NCBI GenBank assembly: GCA_028727785.1
Contig: JAQYNQ010000124.1
Coordinates: 1 to 59,836, forward strand
Direction: 5' to 3'
DNA from: Eubacteriaceae bacterium
GTDB taxonomy: Bacteria > Bacillota > Clostridia > Peptostreptococcales > Anaerovoracaceae
Length of the DNA stretch: 59,836 bases
Positions 1 through 7,265 of the stretch are shown here, in pieces. The stretch's first letter is position 1; the number at the start of each line of letters is the position of its first letter. Position numbers and translations under genes: made by a program. The notes under the pieces were generated by a model that saw only the letters and a list, made by a program, of their open reading frames with translations, did not search any database and was not told where the DNA came from.

Positions 1-158
1 ATAATGCCTGCGTTGAAAGCTTTTTTGCCTCACTAAAGAAGGAGAAAATATACAGAAGAAGATACGGCACCATGGAAGAAGTGAAAAAAGATATTTTCTG
101 GTATATCGAAATGTTTTATAATAGAAAGAGAAGACCTTCCAACAAGTACTTAACTATT
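1..158 (+). mobile_element. 3' fragment of an IS3-family insertion sequence
   Basis: The first ~50 codons (frame starting at base 3) carry the signature of the C-terminal end of an IS3-type DDE transposase (OrfB): NACVESFFASLKKEK, then a YRRRYGT segment and WYIEMFYNRKRR. The catalytic Glu region and everything before it lie outside the window. Similarity fades after about base 158, so the right end of the element is either here or was deleted. No terminal inverted repeat can be assigned because the left end is missing. Confidence 0.75.
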
Positions 159-530
159 ACCAGTCAACTAAAAGAATTGTTTTACCTGCCTTTAGAGGGA
201 GATATGAGAATAGCGGATTTAGTTGCTTGTTTGAAAAAAGAGTGCCGAGATGGAGGCTACGGGATGACTTATGATTTGCTGCGTATATTGGTCATGATTG
301 CCTACTGGAGCGGAAAGCCGGAAATAATCAGCGATGTTCATAGCTTTATAATGGAATTAATACCGACGCTAGTTTCAAGACGCCTTTTTTCAAACTATGA
401 AAAAGCGGAGAACTGGTGCAGGGAAATTTTAGCAGAAACACCCGGCACAGAAGAACTTCGCAAAAACTATAACGAAAATCTGATGAGAGAGGATTTCAAA
501 CATATTCCTCGAAGAAACGTTATTCTTTAA
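3..530 (+). pseudogene. Transposase tail fused in frame to unknown sequence
   Basis: One open frame runs from before the window to a TAA at 528-530. Its first ~52 codons are the IS3 transposase C-terminus. The remaining ~124 codons (for example LKELFYLPLEGDMRIADL and later YWSGKPEIISDVHSF) do not look like transposase and were not recognised. The ATG at 72 lies inside the transposase part and has no convincing ribosome-binding site, so it is probably not a genuine start. Most likely an IS end, or a deletion beside one, joined a decaying transposase to the 3' part of a host gene. A real small protein starting at an internal codon after base 160 is not excluded. Confidence 0.5.
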
Positions 531-558
531 TATGTTATAAATAAAAGGAGATTTTAAG

Positions 559-1275
559 ATGGGACTTGATATTTATGCAGGAACGCTGACGAGATACTAC
601 ACAAATAACTGGAAAACTATAGTACAGCAGATTGCGGAAGAAAACGGTATGAAATACGAAGCAATAAGGGCACAAGATAATGATGAAGATCTTTCTCCTG
701 AAGAAGCATTAGAAATAGTTACTGAATGGAGAGACGCCGTTATTAATGCCTTGCACCTTGATCCGGCACCATTATGGAATGAGGATTATGATACCACACC
801 ATATTATACAGACAAACCGGACTGGGACGCTCTGGGAGCTTTGATACTGTATATTGCAGCGAACTACAGCGGAAAAGAAGTTCCGGCGGAATTCAGAAAA
901 GGTGAAGATGTTTATGAACATCCTATCGTAAAGGACTTTATCAAAACCAAGGACAGACTTGTATCGCTGATTGATGGATGCGGATGGTGGATTCCGGTTA
1001 AAAGAAACATTATGTTTGACTACGAATTACCTGATTATGAGGAGGGCTCTTTAGCGACAAGTGAGCTGCTTCTTTCAGAGCTTAAGAAGTATAATTCCTT
1101 TGAATGGAATGCTGACAGAGATACTATTATTTCCTGGCGAACTACCGAAGGCTATCCGGAAGGAGATGCTGACGTATATAATACTGAATCTTTAGCAAAA
1201 CTGGCATTTTCAATTCTGTGGCAGGCAGCTGAGTTTTCACTTGAGCACGGAGTTGTTGTGCTGTATGATTTCTAA
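559..1275 (+). CDS. Conserved-looking hypothetical protein, 238 aa
   Basis: The ATG at 559 follows a good AAAGGAG site, and the frame ends at 1275. The product is an acidic soluble protein with no signal peptide or membrane segment. It begins MGLDIYAGTLTRYY and is rich in Trp, Tyr, Asp and Glu (DKPDWDAL near 92, CGWWIPVK near 140, FSILWQAAEF near the end). I recognise no catalytic motif and assign no function. It lies between a transposase remnant and the housekeeping nth operon, so it belongs to an accessory patch. Proteins of this size and composition beside mobile remnants are sometimes immunity proteins, but nothing here demonstrates that. Confidence 0.7.
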   Translation: MGLDIYAGTLTRYYTNNWKTIVQQIAEENGMKYEAIRAQDNDEDLSPEEALEIVTEWRDAVINALHLDPAPLWNEDYDTTPYYTDKPDWDALGALILYIAANYSGKEVPAEFRKGEDVYEHPIVKDFIKTKDRLVSLIDGCGWWIPVKRNIMFDYELPDYEEGSLATSELLLSELKKYNSFEWNADRDTIISWRTTEGYPEGDADVYNTESLAKLAFSILWQAAEFSLEHGVVVLYDF

Positions 1276-1347
1276 TTCAGAGAACAGTATTGCAAAATAT
1301 GAAGTTGGTTGAATTCCAAAAGTCGACGATAAAAAGTCTAAAAGTAT

Positions 1348-1376
1348 TTTTTGTTTCGACGGAAATGTGGTATTAT
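1348..1376 (+). promoter_or_regulatory. Probable extended -10 promoter of nth
   Basis: TGG-TATTAT (1368-1376) is an extended -10 element with a weak TTTTTG at the -35 position 17 bp upstream. The expected start point is only about 3 nt before the nth ATG at 1386, which gives a nearly leaderless mRNA. Confidence 0.5.
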
Positions 1377-1385
1377 ATAGGGGTT

Positions 1386-2012
1386 ATGAAGAAAGAAATT
1401 ATAGAGACAATATTGGACATTTTGGAAGATACGTATCCGGAGGCTGAGTGCGCTCTGGACCATGAGAACGTTTTTCAGCTGATTGTTGCAGTTGCCCTGT
1501 CTGCGCAGACAACTGACGTGAGTGTGAACAAGGTGACGCCGGGACTTTTCCGGGCTTATCCGACGCCGGAAGCTCTTGCTCAGGCCGACCCTGATGAAGT
1601 GGCTGAATACATAAGAAAAATAGGAATGTATAAGACAAAGTCAAGGAACATTGTAAGCATGGCTCGAATGCTTGTGGAAAAGTTTGACGGACAGGTTCCT
1701 GATGATTATGATTCACTTGTTTCTCTGCCCGGTGTAGGGCGTAAAACCGCAAATGTGGTTCTTTCAGTGGGTTTCGGTCACCAGAGAATTGCAGTGGATA
1801 CACACGTGTTCCGGGTTTCAAACAAAATAGGTTTTGTTCATGAAAAAGATGTGCTTAAGACTGAACTGGCTTTGATGGAGGTTATCCCTGAAGAAAGATG
1901 GTCCAGAACTCACCATTCCCTTATTTTTCATGGGCGCAACTGCTGCGTTGCACGAAAGCCCAGGTGCGCAGAGTGTCCTATAAGAACATACTGTGAGGGG
2001 GCTGAGGAATAG
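1386..2012 (+). CDS. nth: Endonuclease III
   Basis: This is a bifunctional DNA glycosylase/AP lyase that removes oxidised pyrimidines in base excision repair. The 208-residue product has the helix-hairpin-helix LPGVGRKTANVV with catalytic Lys120, followed by VDTHV with catalytic Asp138. At the C-terminus it has the [4Fe-4S] pattern C187-x6-C194-x2-C197-x5-C203. Length and domain order are normal for the family. An upstream in-frame ATG at 1290 would add 32 residues that do not resemble Nth, so I use 1386. The stop overlaps the next start by one base, which suggests translational coupling to ybaK. Confidence 0.95.
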   Translation: MKKEIIETILDILEDTYPEAECALDHENVFQLIVAVALSAQTTDVSVNKVTPGLFRAYPTPEALAQADPDEVAEYIRKIGMYKTKSRNIVSMARMLVEKFDGQVPDDYDSLVSLPGVGRKTANVVLSVGFGHQRIAVDTHVFRVSNKIGFVHEKDVLKTELALMEVIPEERWSRTHHSLIFHGRNCCVARKPRCAECPIRTYCEGAEE

Positions 2013-2470
2013 TGGCAAAAAGTGATCACAAGAAAGAAATGAAAACTAATGCCATGCGTCTTCTGGACAGCAGGAATGCTGTTTACACAATGCATGAGTA
2101 TGACCCTGACGAGGCAAAGAAGCAGCCGAATATTTTCAAGACTCTGGTTACTGTGGGAAAGACGAAGGAGCATTATGTGTTTGTAGTGCCCATTAACAGA
2201 GAGCTTGATCTCAAAAAGGCGGCTAAAGCTGTTGGTGAAAAGAATATAGAAATGATACGGGAAAGGGAACTTCTGCCTCTGACCGGATATGTGCACGGGG
2301 GATGTTCTCCCCTGGGAATGAAGAAATTTTTCACTACCACCATCGACTCTTCCGCGAAGGAGCACGAGACCATTATGTTCAGCGGCGGAAAAATCGGTAA
2401 GCAGATAGAAACTTCTCTTACGGAACTTGCAAAGGTTATAGTTTTTTCAATTGAGGATATTAGTAAATGA
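2012..2470 (+). CDS. ybaK: YbaK/EbsC-family Cys-tRNA(Pro) deacylase
   Basis: The 152-residue protein of the YbaK/ProX editing superfamily hydrolyses misacylated tRNA, typically Cys-tRNA(Pro), in the cytosol. Family hallmarks are present: Lys in TLVTVGKTKEHYVFVVP, the basic central LDLKKAAKAVG, and the YVHGGCSPLGMKK signature near residues 93-105. It starts at a GTG whose first base is the last base of the nth stop, with GAGG just upstream. It also overlaps the next gene by 4 bases (ATGA), so nth-ybaK-sanA-like forms one operon. Confidence 0.9.
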   Translation: MAKSDHKKEMKTNAMRLLDSRNAVYTMHEYDPDEAKKQPNIFKTLVTVGKTKEHYVFVVPINRELDLKKAAKAVGEKNIEMIRERELLPLTGYVHGGCSPLGMKKFFTTTIDSSAKEHETIMFSGGKIGKQIETSLTELAKVIVFSIEDISK

Positions 2471-3186
2471 GATTGATTAAGTGGATATTAAAGAAAATTC
2501 TGTTTCTGGTTATCATGGTATGTGCTATTGGGGGAGTGTGTCTGATGACTTTGAACAATCATGTGGTTAATACTGAAAAGGATAATATTGTATCAAAGAT
2601 AGAGGGCTCTAAATCAGAGTTCACACGTGCGGAAAAGCAGGCTATTCATGATGTTGACCCTCAGTGTGCAATTGTTCTTGGCGCCGGAATCAAAGATGAA
2701 AATACGCCGACTCCAATGCTTAAGGACAGGCTGGATACAGGAATTCTTCTTTATAAGCATGGCCTTGTATCAAAACTTCTTTTGTCCGGGGATAATGGAA
2801 CTGCTGAGCACAATGAGATTCACGTAATGTTGAACTACTGTCTGGATGCAGGAATTCCTGAAGAGGATATTTACTGCGACCATGCCGGTTTTTCAACCTA
2901 CGATTCCATGTATCGTGCTAAAGAAATATTTCAGGTAGAGCGTGCTGTTATAGTTACGCAGACTTATCACGAATACAGAAGCCTGTATATTGCCGAAAAG
3001 ATGGATATCAAGTGTGTGGGTGTATCCAGTGACCAGGAAAAATACAGCGGGCAGCCGGTGAGAGAATTAAGGGAAATTATGGCGCGCATAAAGGATTTTT
3101 TCAAGTGTATGGTTATGCCTGCCGCAACTCTTGGCGGTGATATTATTTCCCTGTTTGAAAGTGGAGTGCTGACACATGGAGAATAA
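2467..3186 (+). CDS. YdcF/SanA-like DUF218 envelope protein
   Basis: The 239-residue protein has an N-terminal hydrophobic segment (about residues 9-27), so it is membrane anchored with its domain probably outside the membrane. The DUF218 core is clear: AIVLGAGI near 70, LLLSGDNG near 105, ST-YDSMYRAKEI near 150 and VTQTYHEYRSLYIA near 165. SanA and relatives are linked to envelope barrier function, but the biochemical activity of the family is poorly defined. The start overlaps the ybaK stop (ATGA). A short palindrome (CTTCAGG-tt-CCTGAAG, 3193-3208) follows the stop but lacks a T-run. Confidence 0.85.
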   Translation: MRLIKWILKKILFLVIMVCAIGGVCLMTLNNHVVNTEKDNIVSKIEGSKSEFTRAEKQAIHDVDPQCAIVLGAGIKDENTPTPMLKDRLDTGILLYKHGLVSKLLLSGDNGTAEHNEIHVMLNYCLDAGIPEEDIYCDHAGFSTYDSMYRAKEIFQVERAVIVTQTYHEYRSLYIAEKMDIKCVGVSSDQEKYSGQPVRELREIMARIKDFFKCMVMPAATLGGDIISLFESGVLTHGE

Positions 3187-3325
3187 AAGTTTCTTCAGGT
3201 TCCTGAAGGTGTAAAAGTCGCAAGGTGTGTTCAGCGCGAGGGGATTGCCGATATTAAAGAGTTAACGTTCTAAAGTGCTGTTTGTTAATGCACACAAAAA
3301 AATATTGTTTTTTTTATAAAAAGTA

Positions 3326-3354
3326 TTGCACTGCTACAATTAATATGGTAACAT
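3326..3354 (+). promoter_or_regulatory. Promoter of the glycine riboswitch-agcS unit
   Basis: TTGCAC (3326-3331), a 17-bp spacer and TAACAT (3349-3354) with a TGG extended -10. It lies about 50 bp before the riboswitch aptamer. The gap from 3187 to here holds no gene. Confidence 0.6.
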
Positions 3355-3404
3355 AATGTTGTTAGTTTACAAATCCAAGTGCATTACTTTTTTATGCATT
3401 AGGA

Positions 3405-3515
3405 AAGCGAAAACTATGCTCTCTGGAGAGTACCGTGTGACGGTCGCCGAAGGTTTAAGCGGACGGACATGAGCAATCTGTACGTGATATCTCAGGCAAA
3501 GAGGACAGAGCGAAA
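3405..3515 (+). promoter_or_regulatory. Glycine riboswitch (gcvT-type aptamer)
   Basis: The hallmarks of the gcvT element occur in order: GCTCTCTGGAGAG (3418-3430), CGCCGAAGG (3444-3452), ATCTCAGGCAAAGAGGACAG (3489-3508) and a closing AGAGCG. Only one complete aptamer is visible. A short CTCTCTGGAAAG at 3544-3555 resembles the start of a second, vestigial aptamer. An intrinsic terminator follows, and the downstream gene is an alanine/glycine symporter, so glycine is the expected ligand. The expected effect is control of transcription read-through into agcS. Confidence 0.9.
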
Positions 3516-3551
3516 TAGTTTATTCTAAAATAGCTTATGTCATCTCTCTGG

Positions 3552-3579
3552 AAAGTCGAAAACCATTCGACTTTTTTTT
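3552..3579 (+). terminator. Riboswitch expression-platform terminator
   Basis: AAAGTCGAA-AACCA-TTCGACTTT is followed by a T-run, just downstream of the glycine aptamer and before the agcS ribosome-binding site. Confidence 0.85.
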
Positions 3580-3605
3580 ATTATGTATTTTAGGAGGAGA
3601 TGAAA

Positions 3606-5000
3606 ATGACTGAATTTCTTAAAACTGTGGACGATCTGGTGTGGGGTATCCCTCTGATTGTTCTGATTATGGGTACAGGTATACTTCTGACGTGCAGAGT
3701 GAAACTGCTTCAGGTCAGAAAGCTTGGACTTGCTCTTAAGTTTATGGTTAGCAATGAAGAAAACGGTGCCGGTGAAATTTCCAGCTTCGGCGCTTTCTGT
3801 ACAGCAATGGCAGCTACTATCGGTACAGGTAATATCGTTGGTGTTGCTACGGCAGTTGCGGCAGGTGGTCCCGGTGCTATTTTCTGGATGATTCTGGCTG
3901 CTTTCTTTGGAATGGCTACAAAGTATTCTGAAGGTGTTCTTGCTGTTAAGTACAGAACTGTGGATGCAGACGGACACGCGCTGGGAGGACCTTTCTACTA
4001 TATCGAAAAAGGTATGGGCAGCAACTGGAAGTGGCTGGCAAAACTGTTTGCTATCTTTGGAATCGGTGCAGGTCTTCTGGGTATCGGAACTATTACTCAG
4101 GTTAATGGTATTGCATCAGCTGTTAAGGGTTTTGCCGACCCTGACAACCAGCACATGATCAGCCTGTTTGGCGGTTCTTATTCTATCGCAACCGTTGCCG
4201 CTGCAGTTATTGTTGCAGTAGTAACTGCACTTGTTGTTATTGGAGGAATTAAGAGAATTTCAACTGTAACAACTTTTATCGTTCCTTTTATGGCGATTAC
4301 ATATGTTGTAGTTTGTCTTGCAATTATTTTTTACAATATTAAACTTTTCCCTGCAGCAATCGTTACTATTGTCAAGTCTGCATTCGGACTTCGTGCTGCA
4401 GCAGGTGGAGCTCTTGGAGCTATGATGATAGCTATGCAAAAGGGTGTTGCCAGGGGAATATTCTCTAACGAAGCAGGTTTAGGAAGTGCTCCAATCGCAG
4501 CAGCTGCTGCAAAGACTTCTTCCTGTGTTCGTCAGGGACTTATTTCCATGACTGGTACGTTTATTGATACAATCGTTATCTGTACAATGACAGGTACTAC
4601 ACTGGTTATGACAGGTGCTGCTGATACAGGCCTGGAAGGTGCAGCATGCACAAGTTACGCTTTCGGTGCAGGTCTTCCATGGTCATCTTCAGTGGGCTCA
4701 TTTGTCTTAATGATGTGTCTTGCATTTTTCGCATTCACAACAATTCTGGGCTGGGACTACTATTCTGAAAGATGCCTGGAGTACCTGGTGGGAAAGAAAA
4801 AGGGAGTCCTTACAACTTACAGATGGCTTTATATCCTGGCAGTTCTGATTGGACCGTTCCTAACAGTTGAAGCTGTATGGACACTTGCTGATATCTTTAA
4901 CGGATTAATGGCAATTCCAAACCTGATTGCTCTGGTTGTACTGAGCGGTGTAGTTGCTAAGGAAACTAAGGATTTCTTCAATAAGGGAAATCACTTATAA
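3606..5000 (+). CDS. agcS: Sodium:alanine/glycine symporter (AgcS family)
   Basis: This 464-residue integral membrane protein of the alanine-or-glycine:cation symporter family imports Ala/Gly with Na+. The family signatures ATIGTGNIVGVATA (near 60) and FSNEAGLGSAPIAAAAA (near 295) are intact, and about ten hydrophobic segments are visible. The ATG at 3606 is 8 nt from AGGAGG; the in-frame ATG at 3600 is only 2 nt away and is less likely. Expression is governed by the upstream glycine riboswitch, which fits glycine as a substrate. The unit is monocistronic and ends at a strong terminator. Confidence 0.93.
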   Translation: MTEFLKTVDDLVWGIPLIVLIMGTGILLTCRVKLLQVRKLGLALKFMVSNEENGAGEISSFGAFCTAMAATIGTGNIVGVATAVAAGGPGAIFWMILAAFFGMATKYSEGVLAVKYRTVDADGHALGGPFYYIEKGMGSNWKWLAKLFAIFGIGAGLLGIGTITQVNGIASAVKGFADPDNQHMISLFGGSYSIATVAAAVIVAVVTALVVIGGIKRISTVTTFIVPFMAITYVVVCLAIIFYNIKLFPAAIVTIVKSAFGLRAAAGGALGAMMIAMQKGVARGIFSNEAGLGSAPIAAAAAKTSSCVRQGLISMTGTFIDTIVICTMTGTTLVMTGAADTGLEGAACTSYAFGAGLPWSSSVGSFVLMMCLAFFAFTTILGWDYYSERCLEYLVGKKKGVLTTYRWLYILAVLIGPFLTVEAVWTLADIFNGLMAIPNLIALVVLSGVVAKETKDFFNKGNHL

Positions 5001-5021
5001 GAATTGTTTTATGTTTGGGGG

Positions 5022-5050
5022 AGCTGTTCCGGATGTCGGAACAGCTTTTT
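5022..5050 (+). terminator. Terminator of agcS
   Basis: AGCTGTTCCG-gatgt-CGGAACAGCT is a perfect 10-bp stem followed by TTTT. Confidence 0.9.
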
Positions 5051-5055
5051 GGTAT

Positions 5056-5090
5056 AAAGAAAACCCTATGCCTTCATTCAGACATAGGGT
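5056..5090 (-). terminator. Terminator of the minus-strand SEC-C gene
   Basis: ACCCTATG (5063-5070) and CATAGGGT (5083-5090) form an 8-bp stem. Read on the minus strand it is followed by TTTCTTT, directly downstream of the SEC-C gene and back to back with the agcS terminator. Confidence 0.8.
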
Positions 5091-5109
5091 AAGATTCTTT
5101 GAGAATATT

Positions 5110-5610
5110 CTAGTTGTTCTTTCCGCAGCACTTCTTGTATTTCTTGCCGCTTCCGCATGGGCATGGATCATTTCTGCCGGGCTTCTTTTCTACGTGAACA
5201 ATCTTGGATTTCTTATAATCCTTGATGATACTGATAATTTTTTCTTCAGGTAAAACCTGTTCCCACTCTTTTAGTGTGTAAAGGTAGTCAGCTTCAGCAT
5301 CAAGCATATTGAAGTACAGCTTTTCGAAGTCAATGTCAAGATCAACCATAAAGTTGTCATCAACTGAATCAAGATCGTTAGGTGTGTTCAGGCTGGAGTT
5401 GATTCCATCCAGAAATCCCATAAAGATAACCTTGTTAACCTGGAACTTTTCAACTAATTCGGCAACAGTTCCTGTAAGGTGTTCTTCGTGGTTAGAAAGA
5501 ATATGCTTGTAGATTTTAGTTTCAGTTTCTGAGTATTCCTTCCAGAACTCTTCAAATGTTTCTTCTGTCTGGTTTTCCATCAGATCTTTCCACTCTGCAA
5601 ATAAACTCAT
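5110..5610 (-). CDS. SEC-C motif protein
   Basis: The 166-residue cytosolic acidic protein ends in a textbook SEC-C zinc-binding motif ([19 protein letters not shown], residues ~145-163), the module also found at the SecA C-terminus. The N-terminal ~140 residues are helical and charged and match no family I can name. AGGAGG lies 10 nt before the ATG. It is the last gene of a two-gene minus-strand unit behind hom, separated from it by about 27 bp. The partner bound by the zinc motif is unknown; a role with ribosomes or the Sec pathway is only an inference from the motif. Confidence 0.85.
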   Translation of the reverse strand: MSLFAEWKDLMENQTEETFEEFWKEYSETETKIYKHILSNHEEHLTGTVAELVEKFQVNKVIFMGFLDGINSSLNTPNDLDSVDDNFMVDLDIDFEKLYFNMLDAEADYLYTLKEWEQVLPEEKIISIIKDYKKSKIVHVEKKPGRNDPCPCGSGKKYKKCCGKNN

Positions 5611-5637
5611 TAAATTATCCTCCTAAATATATGTTCT

Positions 5638-6603
5638 TTATAATGCTTTTGCTATTGCAAGAATGTCACCCACAACTGCGCTTCCTGTTGGAAGAGCACC
5701 TGCACCCTTTCCGTAGAACATTACTTCATCTACTGCGTTTCCGGTGATATAGATTGCATTGAATTCGTTTGATACGCCTGCAAGAGGATGAGCCATATCG
5801 ATTTCCATCGGTTTAACGCTATATTCGATTTCTTCACCATTTTTCTTTGCATGAGCGATTAATTTGATTTTGCAGTTTCTTGCTCTTGCAGCCTCGATAT
5901 CTTCCATTGTAATCTTGCTGATTCCCACTGTCGGTATTTCAGTTGGGGGAACATATTTATCAAAACAAAGCGCCATGAGGATTGAAAGTTTGTTTGCAAC
6001 ATCAATTCCCTCAACGTCTGCTGTAGGATCGGCTTCAGCAAAACCCTTAGCCTGTGCATCCTTAAGCACGTCATCATAGTCTAATCCAAGATCAGTCATC
6101 TTAGTTAAGATGTAGTTTGTTGTTCCGTTAACTATACCCATAACTTCACTGAATTCGTTTCCGCACAGTGCTTCCTGAATTGCAGTCAGGGCAGGAATAC
6201 CACCGCCTACAGATGCTTCAAACCTGAATTCCACATCGTTCTTAACAGCAGCTTCACGAAGCTTATCAAAGTTGGCAGCTACCGCAGCCTTGTTTGGTGT
6301 AACCACGGATTTGCCGTTATTTAATGCGTTTAACATGAAAGTTGAAGAAGGTTCAATTCCGCCTAAAGCTTCAACTACAATATCAATTTCAGGATCATTA
6401 ATAATTTCGTCAGGATTCTGTGTAGCTGCGGTTTCTGGAAGACCTAGACTGTTTACTCTTTCCAGGTTTTTCTCTAATACTTTAACAACTTCAATTTTTT
6501 TCTGAATTCTCTTTTCGATAAGTTCCCGGTTCATCTTCAGAATTTCGTAAGTACCGCCACCTACTGTTCCAAGACCAAGAATACCGATTTTTACTGTTTC
6601 CAT
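5638..6603 (-). CDS. hom: Homoserine dehydrogenase, short form without ACT domain
   Basis: It reduces aspartate semialdehyde to homoserine with NAD(P)H, feeding threonine, methionine and isoleucine synthesis. The 321-residue product has the Rossmann motif GLGTVGGG (residues ~9-17), the TPNKAAVA segment near 100, and the catalytic-domain signature GIVNGTTNYIL near 167 with DPTADVEGIDVANKL near 200. It stops at the end of the catalytic domain. The ACT regulatory domain that takes many homologues to ~430 residues is missing. I use the ATG at 6603 (AAGGAGG 10 nt upstream) rather than an upstream in-frame ATG at 6681 whose extension is unlike Hom. Confidence 0.93.
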   Translation of the reverse strand: METVKIGILGLGTVGGGTYEILKMNRELIEKRIQKKIEVVKVLEKNLERVNSLGLPETAATQNPDEIINDPEIDIVVEALGGIEPSSTFMLNALNNGKSVVTPNKAAVAANFDKLREAAVKNDVEFRFEASVGGGIPALTAIQEALCGNEFSEVMGIVNGTTNYILTKMTDLGLDYDDVLKDAQAKGFAEADPTADVEGIDVANKLSILMALCFDKYVPPTEIPTVGISKITMEDIEAARARNCKIKLIAHAKKNGEEIEYSVKPMEIDMAHPLAGVSNEFNAIYITGNAVDEVMFYGKGAGALPTGSAVVGDILAIAKAL

Positions 6604-6748
6604 TACAGCTATTCCTCCTTGTACATAGTTACCTACAAAATTATATAACAAAAAAATCGTTTTGTCTTTATCTTTTATCAAAAAACCTTTATGATATATA
6701 TTATGTGATTAAGAAAACAGAATTAATATAAAGGGAGGGTGAGGAATC

Positions 6749-7219
6749 ATGTCATTACACATAGTTCTTGTAGAACCGGAAATTCCACCAAACACAGGTA
6801 ATATTGCTAGAACATGTGCTGCAACAGATACTGTACTGCATCTGGTTGAGCCTCTTGGTTTTTCAATTGATGATAAGGCAGTGAGAAGGTCAGGACTGGA
6901 TTATTGGCCTTATGTAAAACTGGAAACTCATAAAAGCCTTGACACATTTATGGAAAAATACGGAGACCATAATATGTATCTGGCAACAACGAAGGGTGGA
7001 CACATATACACAGATGTTAAATTCAAAGATGAAGATATGATTCTTTTTGGACGTGAAACCGCCGGTCTTCCACGAAATTTCATAGCGGAGCATAAAGAAA
7101 AGGCCATTAGAATTCCTATGAGTGAAAGCGTGAGACTGCGTTCTTTTAATCTGTCCAATTCAGCGAACATAATACTGTTTGAAGCTCTAAGGCAATTGTC
7201 TTTTCCAGGGTTGAAATAA
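6749..7219 (+). CDS. trmL: tRNA (cytidine(34)-2'-O)-methyltransferase
   Basis: The 156-residue SPOUT-fold methyltransferase modifies the wobble ribose of certain tRNA-Leu species using S-adenosylmethionine. Visible motifs are LVEPEIPPNTGNIARTCAAT at the N-terminus, LFGRETAGLP (near 92) and IPMSESVRLRSFNLSNSANI (near 122), which form the knotted cofactor site. The length is typical. A GGGAGG-type site precedes the ATG. The promoter of rpoN lies across its 3' end. Confidence 0.93.
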   Translation: MSLHIVLVEPEIPPNTGNIARTCAATDTVLHLVEPLGFSIDDKAVRRSGLDYWPYVKLETHKSLDTFMEKYGDHNMYLATTKGGHIYTDVKFKDEDMILFGRETAGLPRNFIAEHKEKAIRIPMSESVRLRSFNLSNSANIILFEALRQLSFPGLK

Positions 7220-7239
7220 CGCTTATTCACGTGTATAAT
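7211..7239 (+). promoter_or_regulatory. Promoter upstream of rpoN-gap
   Basis: TTGAAA (7211-7216), a 17-bp spacer and TATAAT (7234-7239) overlap the last bases of trmL and lie 27 bp before rpoN. Confidence 0.75.
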
Positions 7240-7265
7240 GGTTCATAGTTGAGGAGATAGAAGAT

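Noticed and set aside
3193..3208. Palindrome CTTCAGG-tt-CCTGAAG after the sanA-like gene as a terminator
   Set aside because: The loop is too small and there is no T-run; not listed as a terminator.
5859..6079. Small frames on both strands inside hom
   Set aside because: Shadows of the hom coding sequence in other frames, without start signals.
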